From the NCBI GenBank assembly GCA_045565015.1, contig JBJLGD010000017.1, positions 1 to 38,518 of the forward strand: a stretch of 38,518 nt of DNA, written 5' to 3'. Below the pieces are notes generated by a model, which worked only from the letters and a program-made list of their open reading frames with translations, made no database searches and had not been told where the DNA came from. Shown here piece by piece: positions 1 through 8,589 of the stretch. How positions within the stretch are numbered: position 1 is the stretch's first letter; every line of letters starts with the position of its first letter. This stretch comes from GCA-2697345 sp045565015 (GTDB lineage Bacteria; Pseudomonadota; Alphaproteobacteria; Rhodobacterales; Rhodobacteraceae). A program made the position numbers and the translations under genes.

Positions 1-1
1 G

Positions 2-967
2 ACCTTTGATCCATTCGGAGGTCAGTTGTACGACGGGAAGATATATGGTCGTGGGGCTTGTGATATGAAGGGCGGCTTAGCGGCTTCAATTATAGCCGTA
101 GAAGCTTTTTTAGAGATGTTTCCGACGTTCAATGGAGCAATTGAAATATCTGGAACCGCAGACGAAGAAACTGGTGGTTACGGAGGTGTCGCTTACCTAG
201 CTGAAAAAGGCTTTTTTTCTCCAACAAGAGTACAGCATGTGATTATTCCAGAACCCTTAAACAAAGATAGAATTTGTCTTGGCCATAGAGGTGGCTGGTG
301 GGCTGAGATAGAGACGTTTGGTGAAATTGCTCATGGTGCAATGCCTTTTGCCGGAGACTGCGCTGTTCGTCATATGGGAGAAGTCCTTAACGAATTTGAA
401 AAAACCTTATATCCAGCACTCAAACAAAGGATTACTAAGATGCCAGTTATCCCCGAGGGAGCAAAAAATTCAACTATGAATATTAATTCTATCCATGGTG
501 GTCAAGTTGAACCAGATACTGAAACTAATGCTTTACCTTCACACTGTGTACCCGATAGCTGTCGAATAATAATTGATAGAAGATTTTTAATTGAAGAAGA
601 TGTAGAAGAAGTAAAAGCGGAAGTGAAAAGCATACTTGAAGATATAAAATCACGCCGACCAAAGTTCGAGTATGAAGTGAAGGAGTTAAACCGCGTAATT
701 CCAAGTATGACTGACAAAAACGCACCAATAGTTAAATCGATAGCAGCTTCCGTTGAAAAAGTAATTGGAAAGAAAGCAGAATACGTTGCTTCCCCAGGAT
801 CTTATGATCAAAAGCATATAGATCGTATTGGTACTCTTAAAAATTGTATTGCTTATGGGCCAGGAATATTAGACCTTGCACATAAACCTGATGAGTTTGT
901 TGATGTAGAGGACATGATTGACAGCGCTAAAGTAATGGGGAACTCATTAATAGATATATTAACTTAA
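2..967 (+). CDS. M20 family metallo-deacylase, ArgE/DapE-like (5' partial)
   Basis: This is a zinc-dependent amidohydrolase of the M20 family (ArgE/DapE/ACY1/CPG2 type), which removes acyl groups from N-acylated amino acids or related compounds. The frame is open to the window edge, and the residues before the first internal TTG (TFDPFGGQ) already match the family, so the true start lies upstream. Visible motifs are GRGACDMKGG (metal-ligand Asp), ADEETGG (catalytic and metal-ligand Glu pair), IIPEP, an HGAMP segment of the dimerisation domain, and a C-terminal AHKPDEF carrying the last metal-ligand His. The aldehyde dehydrogenase gene starts 38 bases downstream on the same strand and is probably cotranscribed. 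The substrate cannot be read from the sequence. A biosynthetic acetylornithine deacetylase or succinyl-diaminopimelate desuccinylase is possible, but the pairing with a dehydrogenase fits a catabolic role better. Confidence 0.85.
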   Translation, partial: TFDPFGGQLYDGKIYGRGACDMKGGLAASIIAVEAFLEMFPTFNGAIEISGTADEETGGYGGVAYLAEKGFFSPTRVQHVIIPEPLNKDRICLGHRGGWWAEIETFGEIAHGAMPFAGDCAVRHMGEVLNEFEKTLYPALKQRITKMPVIPEGAKNSTMNINSIHGGQVEPDTETNALPSHCVPDSCRIIIDRRFLIEEDVEEVKAEVKSILEDIKSRRPKFEYEVKELNRVIPSMTDKNAPIVKSIAASVEKVIGKKAEYVASPGSYDQKHIDRIGTLKNCIAYGPGILDLAHKPDEFVDVEDMIDSAKVMGNSLIDILT

Positions 968-1005
968 CAGAAAGATCACATCTTTCTCAAATTGTTGGAA
1001 ATAAT

Positions 1006-2451
1006 ATGGACCTTAATAATCTTACTTTTGATACATCAAAGTGTTTTATAAATGGGGCGTGGGTAGAGCCAGAAAATGGTAAAATGCTCGACCTTGTAAA
1101 CCCATCTAACGGAGAATTCTTATGCAAAATTGCAAGAGGAACGATTAAAGATATCAATAAAGCAGTGTATGCAGCCCAAGAGAGTGCCTGGAAAAAGTAC
1201 ACCGCCCTCGAAAGAGGTAGGGCACTACTAAATATGAGTCAAATTGTTCTTGAGGACGTAGAGTATCTGGCTGAACTGGAGGCCAACGACGTCGGTAAAC
1301 CCCTCAAACAAGCAAGAGCAGATGCAATCGCTCTTGCGCGTTACTTGGAGTTTTACGGCGGAGCCGCAGACAAAGTACATGGAGAGACGATCCCTTACTT
1401 GGATAAGTATACTGTTTATACTCTCCGAGAACCTCATGGCGTCACTGGACACATTGTACCCTGGAATTATCCAATGCAAATTATTGGACGATCTATTGGC
1501 GCTGCTTTAGCTATGGGAAACACTACTGTTCTAAAACCTGCAGAAGAAGCTTGCCTTACGGCATTAGCCTTTGCAGAAATAGCTGACAGGGCTGGTTTAC
1601 CGAAAGGAGCGTTAAATGTAGTTCCGGGATTAGGTCCTGAAGCTGGAGCCACACTAGCAGCACATGAGGGTGTAAATCATATCTCCTTTACTGGCTCGGA
1701 ACCTGTGGGAGTTAAAATTCAATCTGCAGCTGCAAAAAACGTTGTTCCAGTGACATTAGAGCTTGGAGGAAAATCCCCTCAAATAGTTTTTGATGATGCC
1801 GATATAAATTCAGCTTTACCTTTTTTAGTTAATTCTGGAATTCAAAATGCAGGGCAAACCTGTTCGGCAGCATCTAGAATATTAGTCCATAAAAAAGTTT
1901 ATAAAGAAATAAAATCTCGAATGAGTGAAAAATATAAGCTACTAAAAGTAGGACCAGCCATCGATGATATGGATGTTGGACCACTTATCTCGCTTCGTCA
2001 AAAGGAAATAGTAGATGAATTTCTCAGTCAGGGAAAGAATCTTAAAATTGCTGCGCAAGGTACCATTTCAAGGGATTCTCCGGAGGAGGGGTTTTATGTT
2101 AGACCCACATTATTTGTAGATGTCCCTTATAAGCATAAATTAGCTCAAGAAGAGATTTTTGGCCCCATACAAGTACTAATACCATTTGAAACAGAGGAGG
2201 AAGCGATCATGATCGCTAACAGCACCTCATACGGCCTTGTAGCGTCTGTATGGACAGATAGTGGAGCCAGACAAATGCGGATAGCAAAAAAACTTAAGTC
2301 AGGCCAAGTATTTATTAATAACTATGGAGCTGGCGGAGGTGTAGAACTTCCTTTCGGTGGGGTCGGTAAATCGGGTCACGGTCGTGAGAAAGGCTTTGAA
2401 GCCTTATACGGATTTTCTACTTTAAAAACCATTGCTTCTTATCACGGTTAA
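1006..2451 (+). CDS. NAD(P)-dependent aldehyde dehydrogenase
   Basis: A 481-residue aldehyde dehydrogenase superfamily enzyme that oxidises an aldehyde to its acid with NAD(P)+. The fold is complete: PWNYP with the catalytic Asn near residue 154, the nucleotide-binding FTGSEPVG at 228-235, the general base Glu252 in ELGGKSP, and the nucleophile Cys286 in GQTCSAASR. The start is ATG at 1006, after a weak GGAA-type binding site. It follows the M20 deacylase by 38 bases and converges with bztD. Betaine aldehyde, gamma-aminobutyraldehyde and succinate-semialdehyde dehydrogenases share this architecture, so the substrate is unresolved. Coupling with a deacylase suggests degradation of an acylated amine or amino acid, which is inference from context only. 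Confidence 0.9.
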   Translation: MDLNNLTFDTSKCFINGAWVEPENGKMLDLVNPSNGEFLCKIARGTIKDINKAVYAAQESAWKKYTALERGRALLNMSQIVLEDVEYLAELEANDVGKPLKQARADAIALARYLEFYGGAADKVHGETIPYLDKYTVYTLREPHGVTGHIVPWNYPMQIIGRSIGAALAMGNTTVLKPAEEACLTALAFAEIADRAGLPKGALNVVPGLGPEAGATLAAHEGVNHISFTGSEPVGVKIQSAAAKNVVPVTLELGGKSPQIVFDDADINSALPFLVNSGIQNAGQTCSAASRILVHKKVYKEIKSRMSEKYKLLKVGPAIDDMDVGPLISLRQKEIVDEFLSQGKNLKIAAQGTISRDSPEEGFYVRPTLFVDVPYKHKLAQEEIFGPIQVLIPFETEEEAIMIANSTSYGLVASVWTDSGARQMRIAKKLKSGQVFINNYGAGGGVELPFGGVGKSGHGREKGFEALYGFSTLKTIASYHG

Positions 2452-2472
2452 TAAAGCTATAAAACTAGCTAT

Positions 2473-2490
2473 ATTTTAGTGGCCTAAAAT
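2473..2490. terminator. Possible bidirectional terminator between ALDH and bztD
   Basis: The inverted repeat ATTTTAG-TGGC-CTAAAAT gives a 7-bp stem with a 4-nt loop in the convergent gap, overlapping the last codons of bztD. Flanking bases are AT-rich on both sides but there is no clean U-run, so termination strength is uncertain. Confidence 0.3.
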
Positions 2491-3264
2491 TTGACTTAAA
2501 AATAATTTTGTTCTCTCAGATTGAGGGTTATTAAAAAATTCTTCTGGTTCGTTTTGTTCTACTATTTGACCATCATCCATGAATATCACTCTATCTGCAA
2601 CTTGACGTGCAAATCCCATTTCATGGGATACAACAATCATTGTCATTCCATCATCAGCAAGCTCAATCATAGTATCAAGAACTTCTTTAATCATCTCTGG
2701 ATCTAATGCCGATGTTGGCTCATCAAATAACATTATCCGAGGCATCATACAGAGTGATCTGGCGATAGCTACACGTTGTTGTTGGCCACCAGATAGTTGT
2801 CCAGGGTATTTATCAGCCTGTTCTGGAATTTTCACCTTCTCCAAAAATCTCATTGCTATTTCATCAGCTTCTTTTTTCGGCGTCTTACGAACCCACAAGG
2901 GTGCTAAAGTACAATTCTCTAGAATTGTAAGATGTGGAAAAAGATTAAAGTGTTGAAATACCATCCCCACTTCTGATCTAACTTTATCAATATTTTTTAG
3001 ATCTGAAGTTAATTCTGTTCCATCAACGACAATCTTCCCTTTTTGATGTTCCTCTAATCTATTAACACATCTAATCAAGGTTGATTTTCCAGAACCTGAA
3101 GGTCCTGCAACAACAATTCGTTCCCCACGTTTCACACTAAGGTTGATGTCCCTAAGCACGTGAAACGATCCAAACCATTTATTCATTTCAGTTATTTCAA
3201 TCGCATCCTCATTTGCAGAGAGCATTTCCACCCTAGCTTGCTTTTCTTTTGATACAGTTGCCAT
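2476..3264 (-). CDS. bztD: Glutamate/glutamine/aspartate/asparagine ABC transporter, ATPase
   Basis: A 262-residue ATP-binding subunit of a polar amino acid importer. Walker A is GPSGSGKST at 54-62, the ABC signature LSGGQQQR at 157-164, Walker B with IMLFDEP at 177-183, and a switch His in VVSHEMGFA. It is the last gene of the bztABCD (also called aapJQMP) operon, 12 bases after bztC, with GGAG upstream of the ATG. A dimer would power the BztB/BztC permease pair at the inner membrane. The N-terminal tail of about 20 residues before the ABC domain is typical of this subfamily. Assignment to the Bzt/Aap type, rather than a generic polar amino acid importer, rests on the two unusually long permeases next door. 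Confidence 0.93.
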   Translation of the reverse strand: MATVSKEKQARVEMLSANEDAIEITEMNKWFGSFHVLRDINLSVKRGERIVVAGPSGSGKSTLIRCVNRLEEHQKGKIVVDGTELTSDLKNIDKVRSEVGMVFQHFNLFPHLTILENCTLAPLWVRKTPKKEADEIAMRFLEKVKIPEQADKYPGQLSGGQQQRVAIARSLCMMPRIMLFDEPTSALDPEMIKEVLDTMIELADDGMTMIVVSHEMGFARQVADRVIFMDDGQIVEQNEPEEFFNNPQSERTKLFLSQILGH

Positions 3265-3276
3265 TATCCGTACTCC

Positions 3277-4572
3277 TTAATTTTCTTTACGAAGCTTACG
3301 CTCCAAATACATTGAATAGCGAGACATTGAGAAGCAAAATATGAAGAAACATGCTGCTACAAAAACATTAAGCTCCCAGTAAACCCCATTCCATCGCATA
3401 TCTGCTAATACAACTGTGGTAAGACCTATCGGGTCAAACAAACCAATCACAGACACCAAAGTGGTATCCTTAAGAACTCCAATAAAATTCGATACTATTC
3501 CTGGGATCGAGATTTTCAAAGCCTGAGGCATTATTATTAGTCGCTGCGCTTTCCAATAAGATAGACCTAACGCATTTGCAGCCTCATATTGACCATTAGG
3601 TAAGCCAGCCAAGCCACCCCTAATTACCTCAGCCATATATGCCGACGAAAAAAGGGTGACCATAATTACTACTCGCATAATAATATCAAAGTTTGTTCCC
3701 GGTGGCATAAAAATATTTAATAATGTCGAAGCTACAAAAAGTAATGTAATCAAAGGGACTCCACGGATGAATTCGATAAACCAAACACAGAGAACTTTAA
3801 CAATAAGTAGATCCGACTGGCGACCTAAAGCTAATAATATTCCTAAAGGCAAAGAACCAAAAATTGCAGTCAAACCAATAGTTAATGAAAGTAAAAGCCC
3901 ACCAAAATCACGACTTGGCAGAACTTGAATTTCAAAAGGTAGAAATCCTGAAAGCGTCTCAGACACAAATTGGGTACAAAACAACCACCACATAATTGGT
4001 CCAGCTAGCGTCGCAAGTAACACTAATACGGCATTTAGCTTCTCTTTTAAAAGCAACCAAATTAAATAGCCAAAAACTAAGCCTAAAAATTGAGAAACAG
4101 GCGACCAAACAGAACCACCCCATAAAAACCAAACTGCTAGAAAAGGGAATACAGGTGCGAGATATAATAGTCTCCTAGGCGCTTTCTCGAATAGTATGGG
4201 GGCTATTGTAGCTAGGAATAATAAAAACACCAAGATAGGACGCCAAAGGATTTCTCTATCATAAAATCCAAATATAAATTGAGGCCACCGTTCTGTTATA
4301 ACTCCCCAACATGCGCCACTATGATGACCTGTGAGAGCCGTGTTTATTTCTCTACACTCTTTCAGACTTGTTGCTTTCCAAGTTGGAGTTAATACCCACG
4401 GTATCAGATTAATCAGAAAAATATAAATTAGATAAACGGAAATCACTGTAAGAATGCTATTAAACCAACCATTGAACAAGTTTGTCCTCGCCCAACCTAC
4501 TATTCCCATAGAGTTTGGGGGTGGAGCCTGTTCGGGTATAATTTCCGTTCGGACATAGGAAACAATCCTCAT
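3277..4572 (-). CDS. bztC: Amino acid ABC transporter permease BztC
   Basis: A 431-residue inner-membrane permease of the HisM/His-Glu-Gln-Arg-opine family, in the long form specific to Bzt/Aap systems. The N-terminal half contains a first membrane segment near residues 35-58, a periplasmic stretch with GACWGVITERWPQFIFGFY, and several further membrane segments. The C-terminal half is the conserved permease domain with the EAA-type loop EAANALGLSYWKAQRLIIMPQA. Its ATG follows the bztB stop by one base (TAA-T-ATG), implying translational coupling and equal amounts of the two permease subunits. The ATPase bztD follows. Length is close to that of known BztC/AapM proteins. Confidence 0.93.
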   Translation of the reverse strand: MRIVSYVRTEIIPEQAPPPNSMGIVGWARTNLFNGWFNSILTVISVYLIYIFLINLIPWVLTPTWKATSLKECREINTALTGHHSGACWGVITERWPQFIFGFYDREILWRPILVFLLFLATIAPILFEKAPRRLLYLAPVFPFLAVWFLWGGSVWSPVSQFLGLVFGYLIWLLLKEKLNAVLVLLATLAGPIMWWLFCTQFVSETLSGFLPFEIQVLPSRDFGGLLLSLTIGLTAIFGSLPLGILLALGRQSDLLIVKVLCVWFIEFIRGVPLITLLFVASTLLNIFMPPGTNFDIIMRVVIMVTLFSSAYMAEVIRGGLAGLPNGQYEAANALGLSYWKAQRLIIMPQALKISIPGIVSNFIGVLKDTTLVSVIGLFDPIGLTTVVLADMRWNGVYWELNVFVAACFFIFCFSMSRYSMYLERKLRKEN

Positions 4573-4573
4573 A

Positions 4574-5833
4574 TTATCTCTCCACCATATCGTTTCTCCG
4601 GTTATACCAATTTATAACTGCTGAAATCATTAAAGATATGCAAAGATATATAGACATACCTAATAAAAGTGTTTCCAATTCTCGGCCCGTTTGGTTAAGT
4701 GTTATACCCATAAGTGTGCCCGTTAAATCCATATAGCCAACCGCAATTGCTAAAGATGAATTTTTTGTGAGATTTAAATAGTTCGAAATTAATGGTGGAA
4801 CAATTACCCGTAGGGCCTGGGGAAGTATGACCAACGCCATTATAGTATTCGGTTTAATACCCAAAGAACCTGCTGCCTCTGTTTGTCCTTTGGATACGGC
4901 GAGAATACCAGAGCGTACAATCTCGCCAATAAATGCCGACGTATAAAGGGATAAAGCAATCCACAAAGCTATCAAAGAATTTCTAAGATGTATTCCTCCT
5001 TTGAAATTAAAACCTTTCAGTTCGGGGTAACCCAAATAAAATCCTAAATACATCAATAGCAGTATAGTTGGTATGAAAATTAAAGCTAACCTTATATACC
5101 AGGTTGTTGGCCTAATGCCGGTTTCCTCCTGGATATGCTTTGCTCTTTTTTTCACTTTTCCAGCGGCCCATATACTGGCAGCCAAAATAGCCAGAATGGC
5201 CATTAGATCTAAGCTTATATAAAAGCTATTAGAGAAAAACCCTAAATCTCCAAATCCGTTAGAGAATAAAGGTTCAGGGATATAGAAACCTCGGTTGGTC
5301 AGAGCCACACTGTCAAATATTTTCATTGTAGCGTCCGGATCAGCACCTCTAAATGACTTAGGTCTTGGAAAACTATGCGCTACCATCGACATTACAAGTA
5401 ATATCCAAAGCAATAACGGCACGTTCCTGAAAATCTCAATATAGATCGTCATTACTCTAGCAATTATCCAATTGCTAGAAAGCCTAGAAATCCCCACAAA
5501 TACTCCCAGAATCGTGGCCGTAATACACCCAACAAATGACAAGACCAGAGTATTCAGTACACCTAGAACTGCTGCTCTTCCGTGGGTCGATCTGGAGTCA
5601 TATTCAAGAAGCTTTTGATTTATATCATAATTAGATTCGTTAACCAAAAAGGAAAAATCGATATCCTTACCTGAGATCGCTAAGTTACTCATGGTGTTAT
5701 TTATTAACCACCAAACAAAGGTAAAAAATATTATTAACGCAATCACTTGAAAAGAAGTAGATCTGTACCTTGTATCATAAACAAGCATAGACAGTTCGAA
5801 TGCCGGTTTTTTATACTCTTGATGTCCAGACAT
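4574..5833 (-). CDS. bztB: Amino acid ABC transporter permease BztB
   Basis: A 419-residue permease, partner of BztC, moving glutamate, glutamine, aspartate and asparagine across the inner membrane. A cytoplasmic N-terminus precedes a membrane segment near residues 30-45. The next part of the domain (about 85-150) carries LVLSFVGCITATILG and FRNVPLLLWILL. A large extra insertion separates it from the C-terminal part, which has the EAA loop TEAAGSLGIKPNTIMALVILPQ. The split permease domain with an insertion is characteristic of BztB/AapQ. It lies 128 bases downstream of bztA, and that gap carries two inverted repeats. Confidence 0.93.
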   Translation of the reverse strand: MSGHQEYKKPAFELSMLVYDTRYRSTSFQVIALIIFFTFVWWLINNTMSNLAISGKDIDFSFLVNESNYDINQKLLEYDSRSTHGRAAVLGVLNTLVLSFVGCITATILGVFVGISRLSSNWIIARVMTIYIEIFRNVPLLLWILLVMSMVAHSFPRPKSFRGADPDATMKIFDSVALTNRGFYIPEPLFSNGFGDLGFFSNSFYISLDLMAILAILAASIWAAGKVKKRAKHIQEETGIRPTTWYIRLALIFIPTILLLMYLGFYLGYPELKGFNFKGGIHLRNSLIALWIALSLYTSAFIGEIVRSGILAVSKGQTEAAGSLGIKPNTIMALVILPQALRVIVPPLISNYLNLTKNSSLAIAVGYMDLTGTLMGITLNQTGRELETLLLGMSIYLCISLMISAVINWYNRRNDMVER

Positions 5834-5874
5834 GGGCTAACTATTCCAATCAATATAATTAAAAACTTTAAAAC

Positions 5875-5902
5875 TTTTGGATAATAAAAAGCTAATCCAA
5901 AA
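5875..5902 (-). other. Inverted repeat upstream of bztB
   Basis: TTTTGGAT and ATCCAAAA form an 8-bp stem around a 12-nt loop. Flanking bases can extend the pairing imperfectly (AAAC/GTTT farther out). It lies between the stronger bztA-distal hairpin and the bztB start. It could affect mRNA stability or access to the bztB start. Its role is unknown. Confidence 0.35.
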
Positions 5903-5926
5903 CTCTAAAAGTTTCAGTTGAAATTA

Positions 5927-5947
5927 GGGCGCAGAAATTCTGCGCCC
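5927..5947 (-). promoter_or_regulatory. GC-rich hairpin between bztA and bztB (partial terminator/3' stabiliser)
   Basis: A perfect 10-bp stem (GGGCGCAGAA with TTCTGCGCCC around one central base) stands 14 bases after the bztA stop, in very AT-rich surroundings. On the coding strand only a short TAATTT follows, so readthrough is expected. Hairpins here are known in binding-protein operons, where they stabilise the upstream mRNA and let the binding protein exceed the membrane subunits. That role is inferred. Confidence 0.7.
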
Positions 5948-5961
5948 CAGTTTTACAATTT

Positions 5962-6981
5962 TTATCTAAATGGTGGTGAATATAGAAGTCCACCGTCAGT
6001 CCACTGAGCATTCAAGCCACGCTCTAGACCAATCTGAGTATTTGGACCTAGGTGATTTTCAAAGATCTCACCATAGTTTCCTTCAACTGCAATAACACGA
6101 ACAGCCCAATCAGCATCTAAACCAAGCATTTCGCCCAAATTGCCTTCAGTTCCCATCATTCTATTAATTTCTGGGTTATTTGTAGGCGCAGCCGCCATTT
6201 CGGCAACATTTGCTTTTGTAATTCCAAGTTCTTCAGCTGATATAAGCGCATTCAAAGTCCAACGCACAATATCGCCCCACTGGTTGTCACCGTGACGAGT
6301 AACAGGACCGAGTGGCTCTTTTGAAACGATTTCTGGAAGAATTACGTGCGCTGATGGATCAGCAAAAGTTGATCTTGCTGACGCTAAGCCTGAAGCATCA
6401 GTAGTGTATACGTCACACGCTTCTGCTTGATAAAGTGCACGGGACTCGGAGCTTTTTTCTGTAGGAACTGGCTCATAAGTAATTCCGTTAACTCTAAAGA
6501 AATCTGCTAGATTTAGCTCGGTAGTTGTACCAACTTGGATACAAACTGTTGCCCCATCTAGATCTTTTGCTGATGTCACACCTAATGACTTTGGAACCAT
6601 AAAGCCTTGACCATCATAGTAGTTCACACCGTGGAAATCTAATTTAAGATCTACGTCTCTTGAGAAAGTCCACGTTGTTGTTCTTGACAACATGTCAACT
6701 TCTCCAGAAGCTAGCGCTGTAAAACGAGTTTTACCTGTAGTCGGCACAAACTCAACAGCCATTGGATCTCCTAGAACCGCTGCAGCAACTGCACGACACA
6801 CCGCCACATCAAATCCCTGATATACGTTGTTAGCATCAGGCAAAGAGAACCCTGCTACACCTGTGCTTGTTCCACAGCTTAGCGTTCCTCTAGCCTTAAC
6901 TTCTTCAAGAGTGCTCGCACCAGATGTGGTGGCAGCCATCCCCAGCGCCATTACAGCGCCTAAAAGTACTGATTTATTCAT
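5962..6981 (-). CDS. bztA: Amino acid ABC transporter substrate-binding protein BztA
   Basis: A 339-residue periplasmic solute-binding protein (SBP family 3) for glutamate/glutamine/aspartate/asparagine uptake. It has a Sec signal peptide (MNKSVLLGAVMALGMAATTS, with likely cleavage after GAS) followed by a mature start of the type TLEEVKARGTLSCG. Characteristic segments are GFDVAVCRAVAAAVLGD, TTGKTRFTALASGEVDML, and TTTWTFSRD. It is the first gene of the bzt operon, with AGGAAGA just upstream of the ATG at 6981. The 221-base gap before it must hold the operon promoter. The coding sequence looks noticeably less AT-rich than the permease genes, as expected for a highly expressed binding protein. 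Confidence 0.95.
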   Translation of the reverse strand: MNKSVLLGAVMALGMAATTSGASTLEEVKARGTLSCGTSTGVAGFSLPDANNVYQGFDVAVCRAVAAAVLGDPMAVEFVPTTGKTRFTALASGEVDMLSRTTTWTFSRDVDLKLDFHGVNYYDGQGFMVPKSLGVTSAKDLDGATVCIQVGTTTELNLADFFRVNGITYEPVPTEKSSESRALYQAEACDVYTTDASGLASARSTFADPSAHVILPEIVSKEPLGPVTRHGDNQWGDIVRWTLNALISAEELGITKANVAEMAAAPTNNPEINRMMGTEGNLGEMLGLDADWAVRVIAVEGNYGEIFENHLGPNTQIGLERGLNAQWTDGGLLYSPPFR

Positions 6982-7202
6982 AATTATCTCTTCCTATAGT
7001 TTTGCCCTTATTTGGACGGTTTTAAGACTCAGATGAGCCAATTTAATAGTACAAGCAGAAACATCTACTAAGGCTGCAACACTTAGGTAACATTTGTCCG
7101 AAGGTCAAGAAAATTACGCATCAGTATCGCTGAGTGAGACAATAAACCGGTCAGTTTTACAGTTTTTAGTTTATAAACTGATCTGGAAAAATAGAATGCT
7201 AC

Positions 7203-7913
7203 TCAACTAACCTTAAAAAACTGGGCTGCATGAAAGAATGAAGCTCTTTTCTCCTCGCAAACTGTTTGAGCATCAATATCAATCCCCCATTGATCAGTTT
7301 GCCATTGTTCATCTACTTGGCTAGCCTCCCAGGCAGTGTTCTCGCTTATAAATCCTTTTGTAACAGCTAAACTTAGAATCAGTGATCCAGATATCGTGAC
7401 AAGTTCATGCAAGGCACAAAGTTGGAAAACTGACAGTTCAAAAATGTTTTTTTCTAATTCCAAAATACTTTTGATTGGTTGCGGGGAGTGAATGACACCA
7501 TTAAAAACTTTCAAATGCACGTTTAACTCTTTATCAGCCCATTCGATTATACCGCCCCACGCTAACTCTTGGCGGTCTATCAGTACTTGTGGGCTCTCTG
7601 CTCGGTAACATACAAGATCACAATCACCATATTCTAGTAATAGTTTTCTTATATCGTTCAATTGTGGTTCTATCTTGTCAATCGATGAGTTGACGAAACG
7701 TGTATATGGCATCTCCTCCGGATTAATCTCTCTTTTTATAGAAACCCACTCTGAAGCCACTAGGTCGGCCATTTCCTTTGTTGGCATCACAATAGGCCTT
7801 CTACGAGGTGTATTGAGTATTTTCTCATCTAGAGTTATTTTATATCCATGCAGCTTATCATCCAATTTTATCGAAACTACCCGCCAGAAGCGTTTCTTTA
7901 TCCACTCGCTCAT
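7203..7913 (-). CDS. ATP12 family F1-ATPase assembly chaperone
   Basis: An ATP12-domain protein of 236 residues from the chosen start. Mitochondrial ATP12 binds the F1 alpha subunit during ATP synthase assembly; the alphaproteobacterial homologues are presumed to act likewise in the cytoplasm. Recognisable segments are the N-terminal KRFWRVVS, the TPRRRPIVMPTKEMADLVASEW stretch, and a C-terminal WGID. The reading frame extends six codons upstream to a TTG inside the preceding gene. The ATG at 7913 (MSEWIKKRFW) is preferred because alphaproteobacterial homologues begin with MSEW and it lies 4 bases after the HAD stop. It ends the rarA-crcB-rluC-HAD-ATP12 string. Confidence 0.88.
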   Translation of the reverse strand: MSEWIKKRFWRVVSIKLDDKLHGYKITLDEKILNTPRRRPIVMPTKEMADLVASEWVSIKREINPEEMPYTRFVNSSIDKIEPQLNDIRKLLLEYGDCDLVCYRAESPQVLIDRQELAWGGIIEWADKELNVHLKVFNGVIHSPQPIKSILELEKNIFELSVFQLCALHELVTISGSLILSLAVTKGFISENTAWEASQVDEQWQTDQWGIDIDAQTVCEEKRASFFHAAQFFKVS

Positions 7914-7917
7914 TGCA

Positions 7918-8589
7918 TTAATTAACCCCAAATATTTTTTTTAAAGACATACTAATTTCCTGTGGCTCAGCTACATAAATATCTGAGTTTCTTTTCATAA
8001 TTTCAAAAGAATGGTACCCCCAAGAAACACCTATCGTTTTAAATTTTGCTGCTTTCCCCATATCCATATCGTAAGTAGTATCGCCTATAACCACGGCATT
8101 TTTTGACGATACACCTGTATCTTTAAGAGCAGAAAAAAGCATTGACGGGTGCGGTTTAGAAGGATGATTATCTGCTGTCTGAATAGTAGAAAAATAATGT
8201 TTTATCTCATTAGTTTCTAATACATAATCTAACCCTCGGCACCCTTTTCCAGTAGCAATACCAAGGATATAATCATCAGAGTAATAAAGCTCTTTCAAAA
8301 GTAATAAAATTCCTGGGAACAATTGTGGCTTCTGATATGTTATATGCTTTCTAATAAGAGAGAAATTATCTATGTAGGAATCAATTATATTCTGATGAAT
8401 AGTTTTAGACCCAGTAGGATACAGCTGAATCATGGCTTCTGGAAGAGATAAACCAATAATTGATCTTATATCGCTCCTAGATGGTGCATCCAAACTATAT
8501 TTTTTAAATGCCATTAGCATTGCTTCAATAATATGAGATTGACTGTCTATTAAGGTCCCGTCAACATCAAAAACCACCAACTTCTTCAC
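7918..8589 (-). CDS. HAD-IA family hydrolase, phosphoglycolate phosphatase-like
   Basis: A 223-residue haloacid dehalogenase superfamily phosphatase. Motif I is DVDGTLID (residues 8-15, nucleophile Asp8 and Asp10), motif II the ATGKG region, motif III the Lys of SKPHPSM, and motif IV GDTTYDMDMG. A helical cap (about residues 18-90) between motifs I and II places it in subfamily IA. The start codon is GTG at 8589, overlapping the rluC stop as GTGA, so translation is probably coupled. Homologues beside rluC are usually called only HAD-family hydrolase. The phosphorylated substrate is unknown, although phosphoglycolate or nucleotides are common for this type. Confidence 0.88.
   Translation of the reverse strand: MKKLVVFDVDGTLIDSQSHIIEAMLMAFKKYSLDAPSRSDIRSIIGLSLPEAMIQLYPTGSKTIHQNIIDSYIDNFSLIRKHITYQKPQLFPGILLLLKELYYSDDYILGIATGKGCRGLDYVLETNEIKHYFSTIQTADNHPSKPHPSMLFSALKDTGVSSKNAVVIGDTTYDMDMGKAAKFKTIGVSWGYHSFEIMKRNSDIYVAEPQEISMSLKKIFGVN

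Noticed and set aside
502..728. Overlapping minus-strand open frames opposite the M20 deacylase
   Set aside because: They lie entirely within a strongly supported plus-strand gene, have no ribosome binding site of note and resemble no family.
7020..7190. Operators in the bztA upstream region, including the palindrome AGTTTATAAACT and a TCAGTTT/AAACTGA repeat
   Set aside because: They lie nearer the ATP12 stop than the bztA start and match no known operator; no clear promoter could be placed in this 221-base gap.
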